Notes: generated from the sequence alone by a model not told the origin. Shown: positions 8,360 through 15,965, counted from the first letter of the stretch. The stretch: 35,001 bases of DNA from Candidatus Zixiibacteriota bacterium (GCA_020348065.1 CP070742.1:2373376-2408376); one strand, 5' to 3'. A program made the numbers and translations.

Positions 8360-8852
8360 ACAATAATTTTACGACATACCGGTATTCCATGCAAGGAATT
8401 TTGATCGGAGAATTCATTTCCTCCGCGTCCATAACCGGTCCGTAGGTCAGATCTCCCCGAGATCTGACATCAAAGCCTTAGGTCCGGTTTGACATTTCCC
8501 CAAACCCGACGCCCGAGCTGTCGGTCCATAATACTGGTTACCAACCCGCCTGCTTGGTAACCTCACATGGCTGCGGCAGTTCCTCAATGCGGCGTCAGGA
8601 ACCCATTCCTGACGCCTTCTCCGCTCTCCTGACGTGCCCTCATGATGATACTCCGTTCCATCATGAGGGATATTGCCTGTTCCGTCAGGTCGTAGGCCGA
8701 AGGCGGTGACCTGACGGCTTTTTTGTTGTGTTTCGGGAAAGGTGATTCCCGAAATATCCGATATAACGAATGCAAAATGTGCTGCCGGGTCACCGACCCG
8801 GCAGCTTAAAGTAGTCGTAGGTCGGGTTTCGCAGAAACCCGACGCCCGAGCC
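8360..8852. repeat. cluster of REP-like and other palindromic repeats
   Basis: This 490-bp gap has no convincing gene. It holds five perfect or near-perfect hairpins. They are a GTAG-headed element with core GTCAGATCTC (8442-8468); GGCGTCAGGAA/TTCCTGACGCC (8591-8616); CCGTCAGGTC/GACCTGACGG followed by CTTTTTT (8682-8724), which could terminate plus-strand transcripts; GCTGCCGGGTC/GACCCGGCAGC (8781-8805); and a GTAG-headed GTCGGGTTTC/GAAACCCGAC (8817-8843). A further pair, CTCATGATG/CATCATGAG, lies at 8639-8667. Confidence 0.7.
8366..8394 (-). promoter_or_regulatory. candidate promoter giving a nearly leaderless TPR/PQQ operon mRNA
   Basis: On the minus strand, TTGCAT (8394-8389), a 17-nt spacer, then TAAAAT (8371-8366). 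Only 6 nt separate the -10 box from the ATG at 8359, so transcription would begin at about the start codon. No Shine-Dalgarno is visible, which is consistent with a leaderless message. Confidence 0.4.
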
Positions 8853-9137
8853 CTATAGAGTTCCCCGTTCGAGCTCTGTTAGGAAATGAATCTCGGGATT
8901 CTCGATTACGCCGGCCTTCTCCATGGCGCTCTTCAGCTCCGGAGATTTGAAAAATGTCCGTGCGTTATCTGCGTTATCCCACTCGAATATAACGTCCAGT
9001 TCGTTGGGATCGTTTTCCGTATGGCAGATACGGTACGATTTTTCTCCGCCCTTTTTGCGGGTCTCGCGGAAATCGTCGAATACTGTCTTCCAGGTGTCGT
9101 AATCCCGGACCTTGTGCTTAATTCTTAAAACTGTCAT
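8853..9137 (-). CDS. ABM-like dimeric alpha/beta-barrel protein
   Basis: 94 residues, cytoplasmic, from an ATG with GGAGG upstream. The pattern VRIKHKV.DYDTWKTVFDDF...RICHTENDPNELDVIFEWDNADNARTFF..PELKSAMEKAGV is that of the antibiotic-biosynthesis-monooxygenase-like / dimeric ferredoxin-like barrel family. Members are small oxygenases, cyclases or stress proteins, and many have no known reaction. No specific substrate can be inferred. It appears monocistronic and is hemmed in by repeat clusters on both sides. Confidence 0.75.
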   Translation of the reverse strand: MTVLRIKHKVRDYDTWKTVFDDFRETRKKGGEKSYRICHTENDPNELDVIFEWDNADNARTFFKSPELKSAMEKAGVIENPEIHFLTELERGTL

Positions 9138-9377
9138 GGTTCCTCCGTTCTTTGAGGTTGCTGGTTACGAAAATTCGTGAAAATGGGTTCTCTTTTTAAA
9201 AGGCTTTTTAGAATAATCTTCCTGGTCAAATTCATTTTACCGATAAAACCGGGAACCGCCTTTCGGGTATTGTTAAATTGACCACGATCTAACAAACAAG
9301 ATTATTATGATAATGGTTCCCATTTGCATAATGGATAAAATGGCATTCGATCCAGTTTTGCTGTGCCCGCAGATATG
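9138..9377. other. intergenic stretch with no recognised gene
   Basis: Apart from the Shine-Dalgarno region of the ABM-like gene at its left end, I see only AT-rich non-coding sequence here and no convincing hairpin, promoter or small ORF. Confidence 0.5.
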
Positions 9378-9455
9378 GTAGGTCAGGAGCCCGCAGGGCT
9401 CCTGACAATATTGGATAATCTAAATGGCGTCAGGAGCTTTCAGCTCCTGACCTAC
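9378..9455. repeat. BIME-like pair of inverted REP-like hairpins
   Basis: The left half is GTAG plus GTCAGGAGCCC / GGGCTCCTGAC (9378-9406). The right half is GTCAGGAGCT / AGCTCCTGAC plus CTAC (9429-9455), so the two elements face each other. Head-to-head REP pairs with GTAG heads are the BIME arrangement known in enterobacteria and pseudomonads. No RAYT transposase gene is in the window. Confidence 0.68.
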
Positions 9456-9462
9456 CGACTGA
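9408..9462 (+). repeat. 55-bp direct repeat, copy 1
   Basis: Matches 10091-10145 with two mismatches over 55 bp. It starts ATATTG.ATAATCTAAATG and ends in the REP-like hairpin plus CCTACCGACTGA. The two copies flank the small lipoprotein gene at 9508-9972. Confidence 0.75.
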
Positions 9463-9507
9463 TGCGGTTGAGATAAGGGCGGCACGCGAATTAAAGCTTA
9501 GTGCGTT

Positions 9508-9972
9508 CTATTTAAAAGGATGTCCGGAAAATGTAAAATAGCCCGATGGAAAATAAGGTTCAATAAACCTGAGCATGGTGCTATCCTGATGGTATATGTT
9601 CTCATCCATCTTGATGCCTGTAGGCCATAGCGCTATACTCCTTACTATTTTATTTTCAGGAGAATATAACACGCAACATATTCGGCAATCGCCGGTGAAA
9701 ACAGCCATATCCCATTTTTCGAGAGAAAGGCTGTCTAGCATTTTAGACCATTCCCTGATTTCATCGGAATCATCTATAGATATACTGTGTATCATTGAAG
9801 ATGATGCTGTCATTAGATCTTCACAATCAAACGGTGGATTCAGAGTCATAAACCAGAAGTTTAAGTAGTGTAATTCGATCCTGGCTATTTTTCCCTTTTG
9901 GCTATAGTCGCCTTCACATGTAAACATAGCGATAACGCAGATCATTAAGGAAATTTGTGATAATATTTTCAT
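9508..9972 (-). CDS. small hypothetical lipoprotein
   Basis: 154 residues if started at ATG 9972, which puts a lipoprotein signal at the N-terminus (MKILSQISLMICVIAMFTC then Glu). An upstream ATG at 10038 would add 22 residues that destroy this arrangement. The mature protein has paired cysteines (CRICC) and no family I recognise. It is flanked by a 55-bp direct repeat (9408-9462 and 10091-10145), which suggests it was inserted or duplicated as a unit. An Asp at lipobox +2 would suggest inner-membrane retention; the visible residues are E-G-D, so outer-membrane sorting is more likely. Function unknown. Confidence 0.62.
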   Translation of the reverse strand: MKILSQISLMICVIAMFTCEGDYSQKGKIARIELHYLNFWFMTLNPPFDCEDLMTASSSMIHSISIDDSDEIREWSKMLDSLSLEKWDMAVFTGDCRICCVLYSPENKIVRSIALWPTGIKMDENIYHQDSTMLRFIEPYFPSGYFTFSGHPFK

Positions 9973-10090
9973 ATCAATCTTCAACTCCGATAGTTCAAGC
10001 CTTGTTTCCAATTTTAATCCTGCCAACGCTTTTGTCAACGATTAAAAATTCCTCGATACCGCGAGGAGTCCCGATCGGAGAAGGTAGACG

Positions 10091-10145
10091 ATATTGAATA
10101 ATCTAAATGTCGTCAGGAGCTTTCAGCTCCTGACCTACCGACTGA
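10091..10145 (+). repeat. 55-bp direct repeat, copy 2, with REP-like hairpin
   Basis: Second copy of the repeat at 9408-9462. It contains GTCAGGAGCT / AGCTCCTGAC followed by CTAC (10112-10138). It lies directly before the control element of the phage-like cassette (10158-10192), so it also marks the cassette's left boundary. Confidence 0.75.
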
Positions 10146-10157
10146 CCGCAATCCCCC

Positions 10158-10192
10158 AAAAAACACGTCCAAAACGCATTTGTTTTCAAAAG
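10158..10192 (+). promoter_or_regulatory. shared 35-bp control element, copy 1 (upstream of portal gene)
   Basis: 30 of 35 bases are identical to 16214-16248. Both begin with six As and C.CGTCCA, and both end with a 17-base identical block, GCATTTGTTTTCAAAAG. The element lies 50 nt upstream of the portal ATG, and the second copy lies 33 nt upstream of the protease ATG. A similar distance to two structural gene blocks suggests a cassette-specific (late) promoter or activator site. It does not resemble a plain sigma70 promoter. Confidence 0.65.
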
Positions 10193-10241
10193 GGTCCAAT
10201 TTATGAGGACGATAAAATGAAGAAAATTCCAGGGAGCCCCC

Positions 10242-11537
10242 ATGTTCGGACTTAATATCTTCAATAAAAAATCTGTCACAGGCAAACCCCGGCCGGTCGA
10301 CCTGGCCCAGCGCGCCGGGTCGTTTACCTTTGTTACCAAACGCGAAAAAACCGGCTCGGCGCTCAAAAACGATGATGCCATGCTGAGCTTCATGGGCGAT
10401 TACGGATATTACGAACGTATCACCCTTTACCGGTTTATAAAAGACAACATCCCCGTCATCAACGGCGCCATCTGGACCTGGACCCGGCTCTGCTCCAGTC
10501 CGCTCGAATTCTATATCCCCGAAAATGAAAGCAAAAAAGACCTGAAGCTCCTGAACGACTCCGTATCGGCCTTAAACGAACGGCTGGCCTCCGACGATTA
10601 CCGCAAGTCGGGCGGTCTCGAAAGACTCTCCGATCTTTTCTTCAACTCCCTGTTCACCGACGGCGCTTTCGCCGGGGAGATTGAGTTCGGCAGGGGAAAA
10701 GGGATCACCCGTTTCCTACCCTCCGATGTCCGCCGCCTCTCGTTCGAGAAGGATGGAGCTCCGTCCTCCTGGAAGATCTTTCGCGAGACCGAGGATGGCA
10801 AGTCCCTGCTGGACCCCGCCGCTTTCATCTACATACCCCTCGATGACGACGCCGTCGATCCCCGCGGCAAAAGCATATTGCAGTCGGTCGGATTTGTAAG
10901 CCGAATGGAGCAGAAACTCCTTTATGATATGCAGCAGACCCAGGAAAAGGCCGGGTATAACAGGATGCACGTGAAAATCAAAAAACCCGAACGCCGCATG
11001 GGGGAATCCGAGGACAACTTCCTCGACCGCGCCAACCGTTATTTCGACGATACCGTGACCCTCTTCTCCGGAATAAAACCTGCCGACTCGGTGGTTACCT
11101 GGGACGACATCGAGATCGAGACCATCGCCCCCAAAAGCGGCAACACTTCCGCCTCCAACTCCTGGTATCTCTCTCACCGCAGCCTGGTGGAGGATATCTG
11201 CGCCGGCGTGCATCTCGATCCCTTCATGCTCGGCTATTCCTATGGCAACACCCGGAGCTGGGCGCGGTTCAAGTTCGAGCTGGTATTGAGGCAGGTGGTA
11301 TCGGTTCAGAAACCGGCGGTCAGGTTTTTCGAGTGGCTGGTTAATACTCATCTTGCGAAATCGGGAATAAACCTGAAGGCGGCTGTCCGGTTCAACAACG
11401 ACCGTATCAACGGCGCTCTTGCCCGATATGAATCGGAAAGAGAGGCCTGCGGCAGAATCATCGAACTTTATAACGCGGGATTGATCGATAAAGATGAAGC
11501 CAGAAACAGAATCTTCCGGATCGAAAGCGAAAACTGA
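10242..11537 (+). CDS. phage portal protein
   Basis: 431 residues, preceded by AGGGAG. The protein shows the portal-family pattern: an N-terminal region ending in a segment that samples neighbouring subunits (INGAIWTWTRLC), a clip-like hydrophobic beta region ending IYIPLDDDAVDPRGKSIL (196-213), and a long helical C-terminus (ARFKFELVLRQVV...). Portals form the dodecameric ring at one capsid vertex through which terminase pumps DNA. It is the first gene of the cassette, and large terminase lies two genes downstream, the reverse of the usual terminase-then-portal order. Family identity is from pattern recognition; no domain search was run. Confidence 0.82.
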   Translation: MFGLNIFNKKSVTGKPRPVDLAQRAGSFTFVTKREKTGSALKNDDAMLSFMGDYGYYERITLYRFIKDNIPVINGAIWTWTRLCSSPLEFYIPENESKKDLKLLNDSVSALNERLASDDYRKSGGLERLSDLFFNSLFTDGAFAGEIEFGRGKGITRFLPSDVRRLSFEKDGAPSSWKIFRETEDGKSLLDPAAFIYIPLDDDAVDPRGKSILQSVGFVSRMEQKLLYDMQQTQEKAGYNRMHVKIKKPERRMGESEDNFLDRANRYFDDTVTLFSGIKPADSVVTWDDIEIETIAPKSGNTSASNSWYLSHRSLVEDICAGVHLDPFMLGYSYGNTRSWARFKFELVLRQVVSVQKPAVRFFEWLVNTHLAKSGINLKAAVRFNNDRINGALARYESEREACGRIIELYNAGLIDKDEARNRIFRIESEN

Positions 11538-11913
11538 ACGAAAGACCGCAGTTGGCGTACTGGGCGGTTCCGTAACCAGGAAGAAAACCTCCAAACGCGC
11601 CAAAGGTTCAAAATCGGGACGATCCGATTTATCGGCGTGCCAATCTGTAAAAGAAGCACATCCCGAGCAAATCAGCCCCACCGTTACTGTAGTCGCTGCC
11701 CCGCAAAAACATGTGACCGACCTCGAATTCCTCGATACCGTTAAAGAAACCGTATATAAAAAGCTGGTAGACGGCGAACTCGATCTCAAAATCGATTCCG
11801 GCTTCAAAGCCATCGAGTTGAAAAACAAGATCTCCGAGACCTCCGAAAACGAGAGATTGCTTCTGGAGATACTTTCCGAAATCAGGTCCGAGGAACTGAG
11901 CAAATCGAAATAA
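11494..11913 (+). CDS. small basic protein between portal and terminase (possible small terminase)
   Basis: 139 residues; its start overlaps the portal gene end by 44 bp in another frame. Residues 10-45 are rich in Lys/Arg/Ser and probably disordered. Residues ~75-139 are predicted helical (FLDTVKETVYKKLVDGELDLKIDSGFKAIELKNKI). No family is recognised. Its position directly before the large terminase, and a DNA-binding-like charge distribution, make a small-terminase or packaging-adaptor role possible. It lacks an obvious helix-turn-helix. The Shine-Dalgarno site is weak, which suggests translation by coupling to the portal gene. Confidence 0.6.
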   Translation: MKPETESSGSKAKTERKTAVGVLGGSVTRKKTSKRAKGSKSGRSDLSACQSVKEAHPEQISPTVTVVAAPQKHVTDLEFLDTVKETVYKKLVDGELDLKIDSGFKAIELKNKISETSENERLLLEILSEIRSEELSKSK

Positions 11914-11927
11914 TAAAAGGTTGATAT

Positions 11928-13259
11928 ATGTCGCCACTAAATTCGGCCGGTTACGGACGGTGCTGGCGGCGTGCGGTTAGCGATCCGGTTTATTTTGCCC
12001 GCGCCTTTCTGGATTTCCATCCCCATCCCGGCCAGGCCAAATGGCTTAAAACCTCCACAGGTTCGGAAAACGCCCTGGTTACCGGCAACCGCTGGGGGAA
12101 ATCGGAAATTCAGGCGGTAAAACTGATACATCGCGCTTTCTTCCAGATCCGGGAAACAGCATACGATAAGCCGGGAGTCTACCGCTGCGCCAACGTTTCC
12201 ATTACGCAGGATCAAGCCGGGATTATCTTCGCGAAAATAAGCGGATTTATTGGACGTTTCTCGATTTTACATCCCTTCGTAAAGGAAATCAGGCAAACCC
12301 CCTTCCCGCATATCGTTTTCAAAAACGGCTCCGAGATCTGGGCTCGCTCCACTCATAACAGGGGAGAATATCTCCTGGGACACGATTTCGATTATATTAA
12401 TTTCGACGAGGCCGCTTACGATCCCGCCGGCGAGTGGGTGGTGGATAGCGTAATCAAACTTCGTCTCGCCGATAGAAACGGCGTCCTCGATTTCTCTTCC
12501 ACCCCCAACGGCCTGAACTGGTTTTTCAAGCGAAGTGAGATAATAAAAAGAGAAAAGCGGGGGATTGTCCGTCACGGCTCCACGTTCGAGAATCCGTATC
12601 TCTCCAAAAAATATCTTGCCGATCTGAAAAAGGGCTTATCGGAATCCCGCATAGCCCAGCATTTATACGGGAGATTTACATCCTTCGAAGGACGGCTTTT
12701 CCCGGAGCACGTCATTACCAACTGTCTGATCGATAAAGATAAATGTTACGTTGACAAAGCCGGTTTCTTTATCCACGGCTGGGACCTGGCCAGGAAAATG
12801 ACTCACACAGTCGGAATTACTATTGACGCTGCAAATAAACCATATAAGGTTATTGAAATCCTGAGAACCCAGCGCGAATGGCCGGTTATCATTAACGCCA
12901 TCAAGCAGAGACACAAAAGATACGGGGGAATTACCATCATCGATTCCACCGGCCTGGGCGATGTCGTACTGTCGGAGCTCGACGATATCGGGGCGGTGGG
13001 GTTCAATTTCGGCGGCGGCAACCGTGACCTGCTTCTGGCCAACTTCGAACGCGCCGTTTTCTCCGACGAAATAAGATGGCCGCACGAGGAGTTGCCCGAT
13101 AACGGTTCGGTCTGGAGCCTCACCGACGAGATCCGCGCCATGGATAAATCGTACATCAACGTCGGCGACGGTGTCTGCGCGCTGGCGCTGGCTCTCTGGC
13201 AGGTCCGCGAACGCTCGGCGGTGGCGCCGTTCCTCAGAGCGTCTATCGGCCGATTTTGA
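11928..13259 (+). CDS. terL: phage terminase large subunit
   Basis: 443 residues. The ATPase half has Walker A VTGNRWGKSE (51-60), Walker B YINFDE (156-161) and coupling motif SSTPNG (190-195). The nuclease half has GWDLA with D286, IIDSTG with D339, and a C-terminal GDGVCALALAL with D413, giving the acidic triad of the RNase H-like nuclease. This is an intact large terminase, which would cut and pump DNA into preformed capsids through the portal. The gene follows the 139-residue protein by 14 nt. It ends just before a GCGTCAGGAA-class hairpin (13281-13304), after which a separate promoter starts the cargo genes. Confidence 0.88.
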   Translation: MSPLNSAGYGRCWRRAVSDPVYFARAFLDFHPHPGQAKWLKTSTGSENALVTGNRWGKSEIQAVKLIHRAFFQIRETAYDKPGVYRCANVSITQDQAGIIFAKISGFIGRFSILHPFVKEIRQTPFPHIVFKNGSEIWARSTHNRGEYLLGHDFDYINFDEAAYDPAGEWVVDSVIKLRLADRNGVLDFSSTPNGLNWFFKRSEIIKREKRGIVRHGSTFENPYLSKKYLADLKKGLSESRIAQHLYGRFTSFEGRLFPEHVITNCLIDKDKCYVDKAGFFIHGWDLARKMTHTVGITIDAANKPYKVIEILRTQREWPVIINAIKQRHKRYGGITIIDSTGLGDVVLSELDDIGAVGFNFGGGNRDLLLANFERAVFSDEIRWPHEELPDNGSVWSLTDEIRAMDKSYINVGDGVCALALALWQVRERSAVAPFLRASIGRF

Positions 13260-13280
13260 AGGTTATTAAGTATTAATGCG

Positions 13281-13304
13281 CCGTCAGGAATCCTTTCCTG
13301 ACGG
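13281..13304. repeat. palindromic repeat after terminase
   Basis: CCGTCAGGAA / TTCCTGACGG, a perfect 10-bp stem with a 4-nt loop. Same class as 905-926 and 8591-8616. No T-run follows, so it is not a classical intrinsic terminator. Confidence 0.65.
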
Positions 13305-13392
13305 TGAATTAGCCGAGGGGGATGTGAGCCCCGCGCTCCTGATACTATGCATAATGTTAAAATCCAAAAAGAATGTGGCTTTCTTTTAATTA

Positions 13393-13422
13393 TTGACGAT
13401 ATGTTACATAGAAAGATAAAAT
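13393..13422 (+). promoter_or_regulatory. promoter for the secreted cargo pair
   Basis: TTGACG (13393-13398), an 18-nt spacer, then TAAAAT (13417-13422), 34 nt before the ATG at 13457. A host-type promoter inside the particle cassette implies that the two secreted genes are expressed independently of the packaging genes. Confidence 0.6.
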
Positions 13423-13456
13423 TATATTTATGGCTGATTATGACCCGGAGGTAACA

Positions 13457-14479
13457 ATGCTTAAATTCGGAAGCATAAGATACATAGTTATTATGACGAT
13501 ATTTTGCCTATCCAGTCAAACCGCATCGACAGTATCAAATGAAAATGACCCAAAAGAATTCTTTAAATCCGGCGTTACCTTCGGCTTCCAAGGGGACGGC
13601 GTCTTATTCGGCGACCCGGAATTTATCGGCCCGGATTATAACCCGGAAAATGACGAATTGCTGCAAAAATATTTACATGATAATACTCCGATCGGCACCG
13701 TTATAGGAAATTACGAATTGATTAAACTCCCGTTTGAATATATTGATAGCAAAATAGCAGATTCCCCCGGGGATACGGTACAGATAATTTCCTCAGGAAA
13801 CAAAATTTATGCGGTAATTGACAGAGTAGTGTATTTTTTTGATGCTGTAGGATGCTATCAAGGCGTCGAATGCGTCTTGGCCCCTATCGATAAACAGGAT
13901 ATTGAAATACGAATATCGGGCGATTTTGTTATTTTAAGAAGGGGCAAATTTTATTCGGGTTCGATAACCCCTTATCGGGAATATGTAATTTCCGGCCCAT
14001 CATATGAAGCCATAGTCGATTCGGTTGTCGTAGATTTGGCAAATGCGGCGATGGATTATAAGGACGGCAAATTAAGAAATATTAACAACCGGGGCGAAAG
14101 CGACTTTATCCGATCATGGAGGGAAAATCGCCAAGACCCCTCTTATGCATTCCCATTAATAATAATTGAATCAAAAGTCTACAGTATTAAGGCATTAGAT
14201 ATGCCCGATACGCTGTTTCTGGCTGTATACGCAAACGTCGAGGGTAATACGTTTCATGGATGGACAGCGCTGCTCAAACTGTATAGAAGTGGAAATGAAT
14301 GGAATGCGATACCCTTGCTCGAATCCCATCCTGGATGGGGTATTAGTATTAAGTGCTCGATAGACCTTAACGAAGATTCTATCCCGGAATATTTTGTATT
14401 AATCTGGAGTGGCGCTCTCTATACATATATAGACGGTAAGATGGAAATGGTCGCTTACGCAGGTTATAGCGGATGTTAA
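13457..14479 (+). CDS. secreted protein of unknown function, cargo paralogue 1
   Basis: 340 residues from ATG 13457, which has GGAGGT four bases upstream; an ATG at 13430 is in frame but has no such site. A signal peptide (MLKFGSIRYIVIMTIFCLSS) is followed by FKSGVTFGFQGDGVLFGDPEF, closely matched in the next gene. The C-terminal half contains SIDLNEDSIPEYFVLI, resembling a single FG-GAP/EF-hand-like calcium loop. It appears to be a periplasmic or surface protein. No family is recognised. It sits between terminase and prohead protease, where virion genes are expected, and has its own promoter, so it behaves like a phage moron or an insertion. Confidence 0.72.
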   Translation: MLKFGSIRYIVIMTIFCLSSQTASTVSNENDPKEFFKSGVTFGFQGDGVLFGDPEFIGPDYNPENDELLQKYLHDNTPIGTVIGNYELIKLPFEYIDSKIADSPGDTVQIISSGNKIYAVIDRVVYFFDAVGCYQGVECVLAPIDKQDIEIRISGDFVILRRGKFYSGSITPYREYVISGPSYEAIVDSVVVDLANAAMDYKDGKLRNINNRGESDFIRSWRENRQDPSYAFPLIIIESKVYSIKALDMPDTLFLAVYANVEGNTFHGWTALLKLYRSGNEWNAIPLLESHPGWGISIKCSIDLNEDSIPEYFVLIWSGALYTYIDGKMEMVAYAGYSGC

Positions 14480-14515
14480 ACAAGACCTGTAAAGAAATAC
14501 TTAAGGAGGCAAATT

Positions 14516-15514
14516 ATGAATATCCATGTATTGCTTAGACGGACTCTTTTGATATACATTTTCTTTTCGTTTACCGCCTTTACATACGCCGATGATTCTC
14601 AGATTAAAGCTTTCTTCGATTCCGGCGTGACGTACGGTCTTTTTGGCGACGACGGCCTGTATTGTTATCCCGAATATCAAGAACCGCGCGCAGAGCCGCC
14701 GGAAGATTATATCAGACCGAAAGTTTACAAAATGTATGAAGAAAGAAACGGAAAAGACATCTTCGACCTCCCGCCCGGATATATTGAGAATCATATCAAG
14801 GACCGGGTCGGCGATACGGTTATGGTTATATGCTCCGGGACCAGAGAATACGGCATAATCGACACTGTTGTATATTACTGGCCGGAAGTGGAGGAGGGAG
14901 TGGTATGCGTGGTCAGATCCCTCGGAGCGGAGATTAGTTCACCCGGCTATCCGCCTGACATAATGATTCTGCGAAAAGATAAATTTTACAACGGTGTCTT
15001 CATTCCATACGTGGAATATACCTTCGTAGATTATTCTTATCTTGATCTTAAGGATTCGCTTAAGGCAGTTATGATAGATAGCTATGTCAATCACATGATA
15101 TCATTTTATGACAGCCTGGTAAACAAAGCCTACTATGCACGTATGATAACCGCTTTAGACAGATTCGAGAAATTGAAGGAGACAGGTGAAAATCCCTTTT
15201 ACACCACCAGCGCCAGGTGTTATGGCGAAAAATCCGATATAATTCCCGATACTCTGTATATGGTTTATTCCTGCTGGCAAAACTCCGAAGGGTGCTGGAT
15301 GACTCTTCTCAAAATACACAAGGAGGGATATCAATGGATCCCGCAAACGATACTGGAGCCGCATAGGGACGTGACGACTTCAATTGAATTCAACTGCGCC
15401 TTCGACCTCGATAACGATGGAGTGCTGGAGTATTACATTAACAATTCCATCTATCAATTTAAAAATGGAGAATTAAAATTGATACATGGAGGACCGTTTA
15501 TCGGCGATATATAA
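14516..15514 (+). CDS. secreted protein of unknown function, cargo paralogue 2
   Basis: 332 residues, with a strong TTAAGGAGG upstream. Signal peptide MNIHVLLRRTLLIYIFFSFTAFTYA. Shared features with the preceding gene include FFDSGVTYGLFGDDGLYCYPEY near the N-terminus, GDTV.VI.SG...Y.IID.VVY in the middle, ILRKDKFYNG, and a C-terminal FDLDNDGVLEYYI calcium-loop-like motif. The two are diverged tandem duplicates, separated by 36 nt and probably co-transcribed. The protein has several cysteines, consistent with an oxidising compartment. Function unknown. Confidence 0.72.
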   Translation: MNIHVLLRRTLLIYIFFSFTAFTYADDSQIKAFFDSGVTYGLFGDDGLYCYPEYQEPRAEPPEDYIRPKVYKMYEERNGKDIFDLPPGYIENHIKDRVGDTVMVICSGTREYGIIDTVVYYWPEVEEGVVCVVRSLGAEISSPGYPPDIMILRKDKFYNGVFIPYVEYTFVDYSYLDLKDSLKAVMIDSYVNHMISFYDSLVNKAYYARMITALDRFEKLKETGENPFYTTSARCYGEKSDIIPDTLYMVYSCWQNSEGCWMTLLKIHKEGYQWIPQTILEPHRDVTTSIEFNCAFDLDNDGVLEYYINNSIYQFKNGELKLIHGGPFIGDI

Positions 15515-15582
15515 CCGATTCCGCGGGTTCAGGAAGTATTTCCGGCGCGAGAATCGTAGGCGGTTAGCCCCACGATACGCGG

Positions 15583-15603
15583 GGCTGCCGGCAGCCTTTT
15601 TAT
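15583..15603 (+). terminator. possible intrinsic terminator of the cargo unit
   Basis: GGCTGCCGGCAGCC is a perfect 14-base palindrome followed by TTTTTAT. It lies about 70 nt after the stop of the second cargo gene. The short loop makes it weaker than a classical terminator. It overlaps a GTAG-headed repeat (from 15556) with AGCCCC/GGGGCT arms. Confidence 0.45.
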
Positions 15604-15758
15604 AAATCAATCAAATGCTCTCGAATAAACTGTTTTATCGCCTCTGTAACCTGTTTTTTGAACTCTATGGGACTTGGGCCTTTCTTTTATGGCAAAGGAT
15701 TATACGGTTTTTTCGCTTCAATTTCGTAATCTCTTTCAACCTCAATAACGATATTGAA
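15600..15758 (-). pseudogene. decayed HicB-like antitoxin remnant
   Basis: Read on the minus strand, a single frame gives FNIVIEVERDYEIEAKK..., then one internal TAA, then GPSPIEFKKQVTEAIKQFI..., and a stop at 15600. The parts resemble the first strand and the last helix of the HicB family (NIVIE at the start, EAI..FI at the end). There is no start codon, because TAA precedes the Phe, and no HicA toxin reading frame beside it. The remnant is therefore non-functional. The similarity is by eye over ~50 residues and could be fortuitous, though the single open frame across the internal stop argues for real ancestry. Confidence 0.4.
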
Positions 15759-15765
15759 TTACGAT

Positions 15766-15819
15766 GTTAACCCGGGGCACTTAGGTTAACATAGGTTAAC
15801 TTTAAGCTATGAAGTTAAC
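15766..15819. promoter_or_regulatory. array of four GTTAAC half-palindromes (operator-like)
   Basis: GTTAAC occurs at 15766, 15785, 15795 and 15814. The centre spacings are 19, 10 and 19 bp, close to two, one and two helical turns. A weak promoter (TTAACA 15786-15791, 16-nt spacer, TATGAA 15808-15813) is overlapped by the inner copies. The array lies upstream of the HicB-like remnant (minus strand) and of the region leading to the protease gene (plus strand). It looks like a repressor-binding site; the regulator is not identified. Confidence 0.5.
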
Positions 15820-15860
15820 ATGAAATGCCGTCAAGTAAGCATTTTATTTCAACAAATAAA

Positions 15861-15920
15861 AAGGTCGGCCTCAAGGAGGGAGGGAAAGACCGACCTTCTT
15901 AGTGGCGGAATGGCTCCGCC
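15861..15920 (+). ncRNA. two consecutive hairpins, candidate structured leader RNA
   Basis: Hairpin 1 pairs AAGGTCGG (15861-15868) with CCGACCTT (15890-15897) around a 21-nt purine-rich loop containing AAGGAGGGAGGG. Hairpin 2 pairs GGCGGA (15904-15909) with TCCGCC (15915-15920). A second GGAGGGAG follows at 15952-15959, just before a 24-codon ORF. Adjacent stable hairpins with ribosome-binding-like purines suggest a regulatory leader or small RNA. This is inference from secondary structure only. Confidence 0.35.
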
Positions 15921-15965
15921 TCGTTCGGACTGGCGCAACACTCAGTTGGAGGGAGTGAATTTTCT

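Noticed and set aside
8584-8793. 69-residue minus-strand frame in the repeat cluster
   Set aside because: Composed almost wholly of palindromic repeats.
10716-11903. 395-residue open frame on the minus strand opposite the portal gene
   Set aside because: It runs across the portal and next gene in antisense, lacks a ribosome-binding site and resembles no family; a shadow of the GC-rich coding strand.
15766-15819. Possible CRISPR-like array from repeated GTTAAC
   Set aside because: The unit is 6 bp and spacers are 4-13 bp, far from CRISPR sizes; operator array is the better reading.
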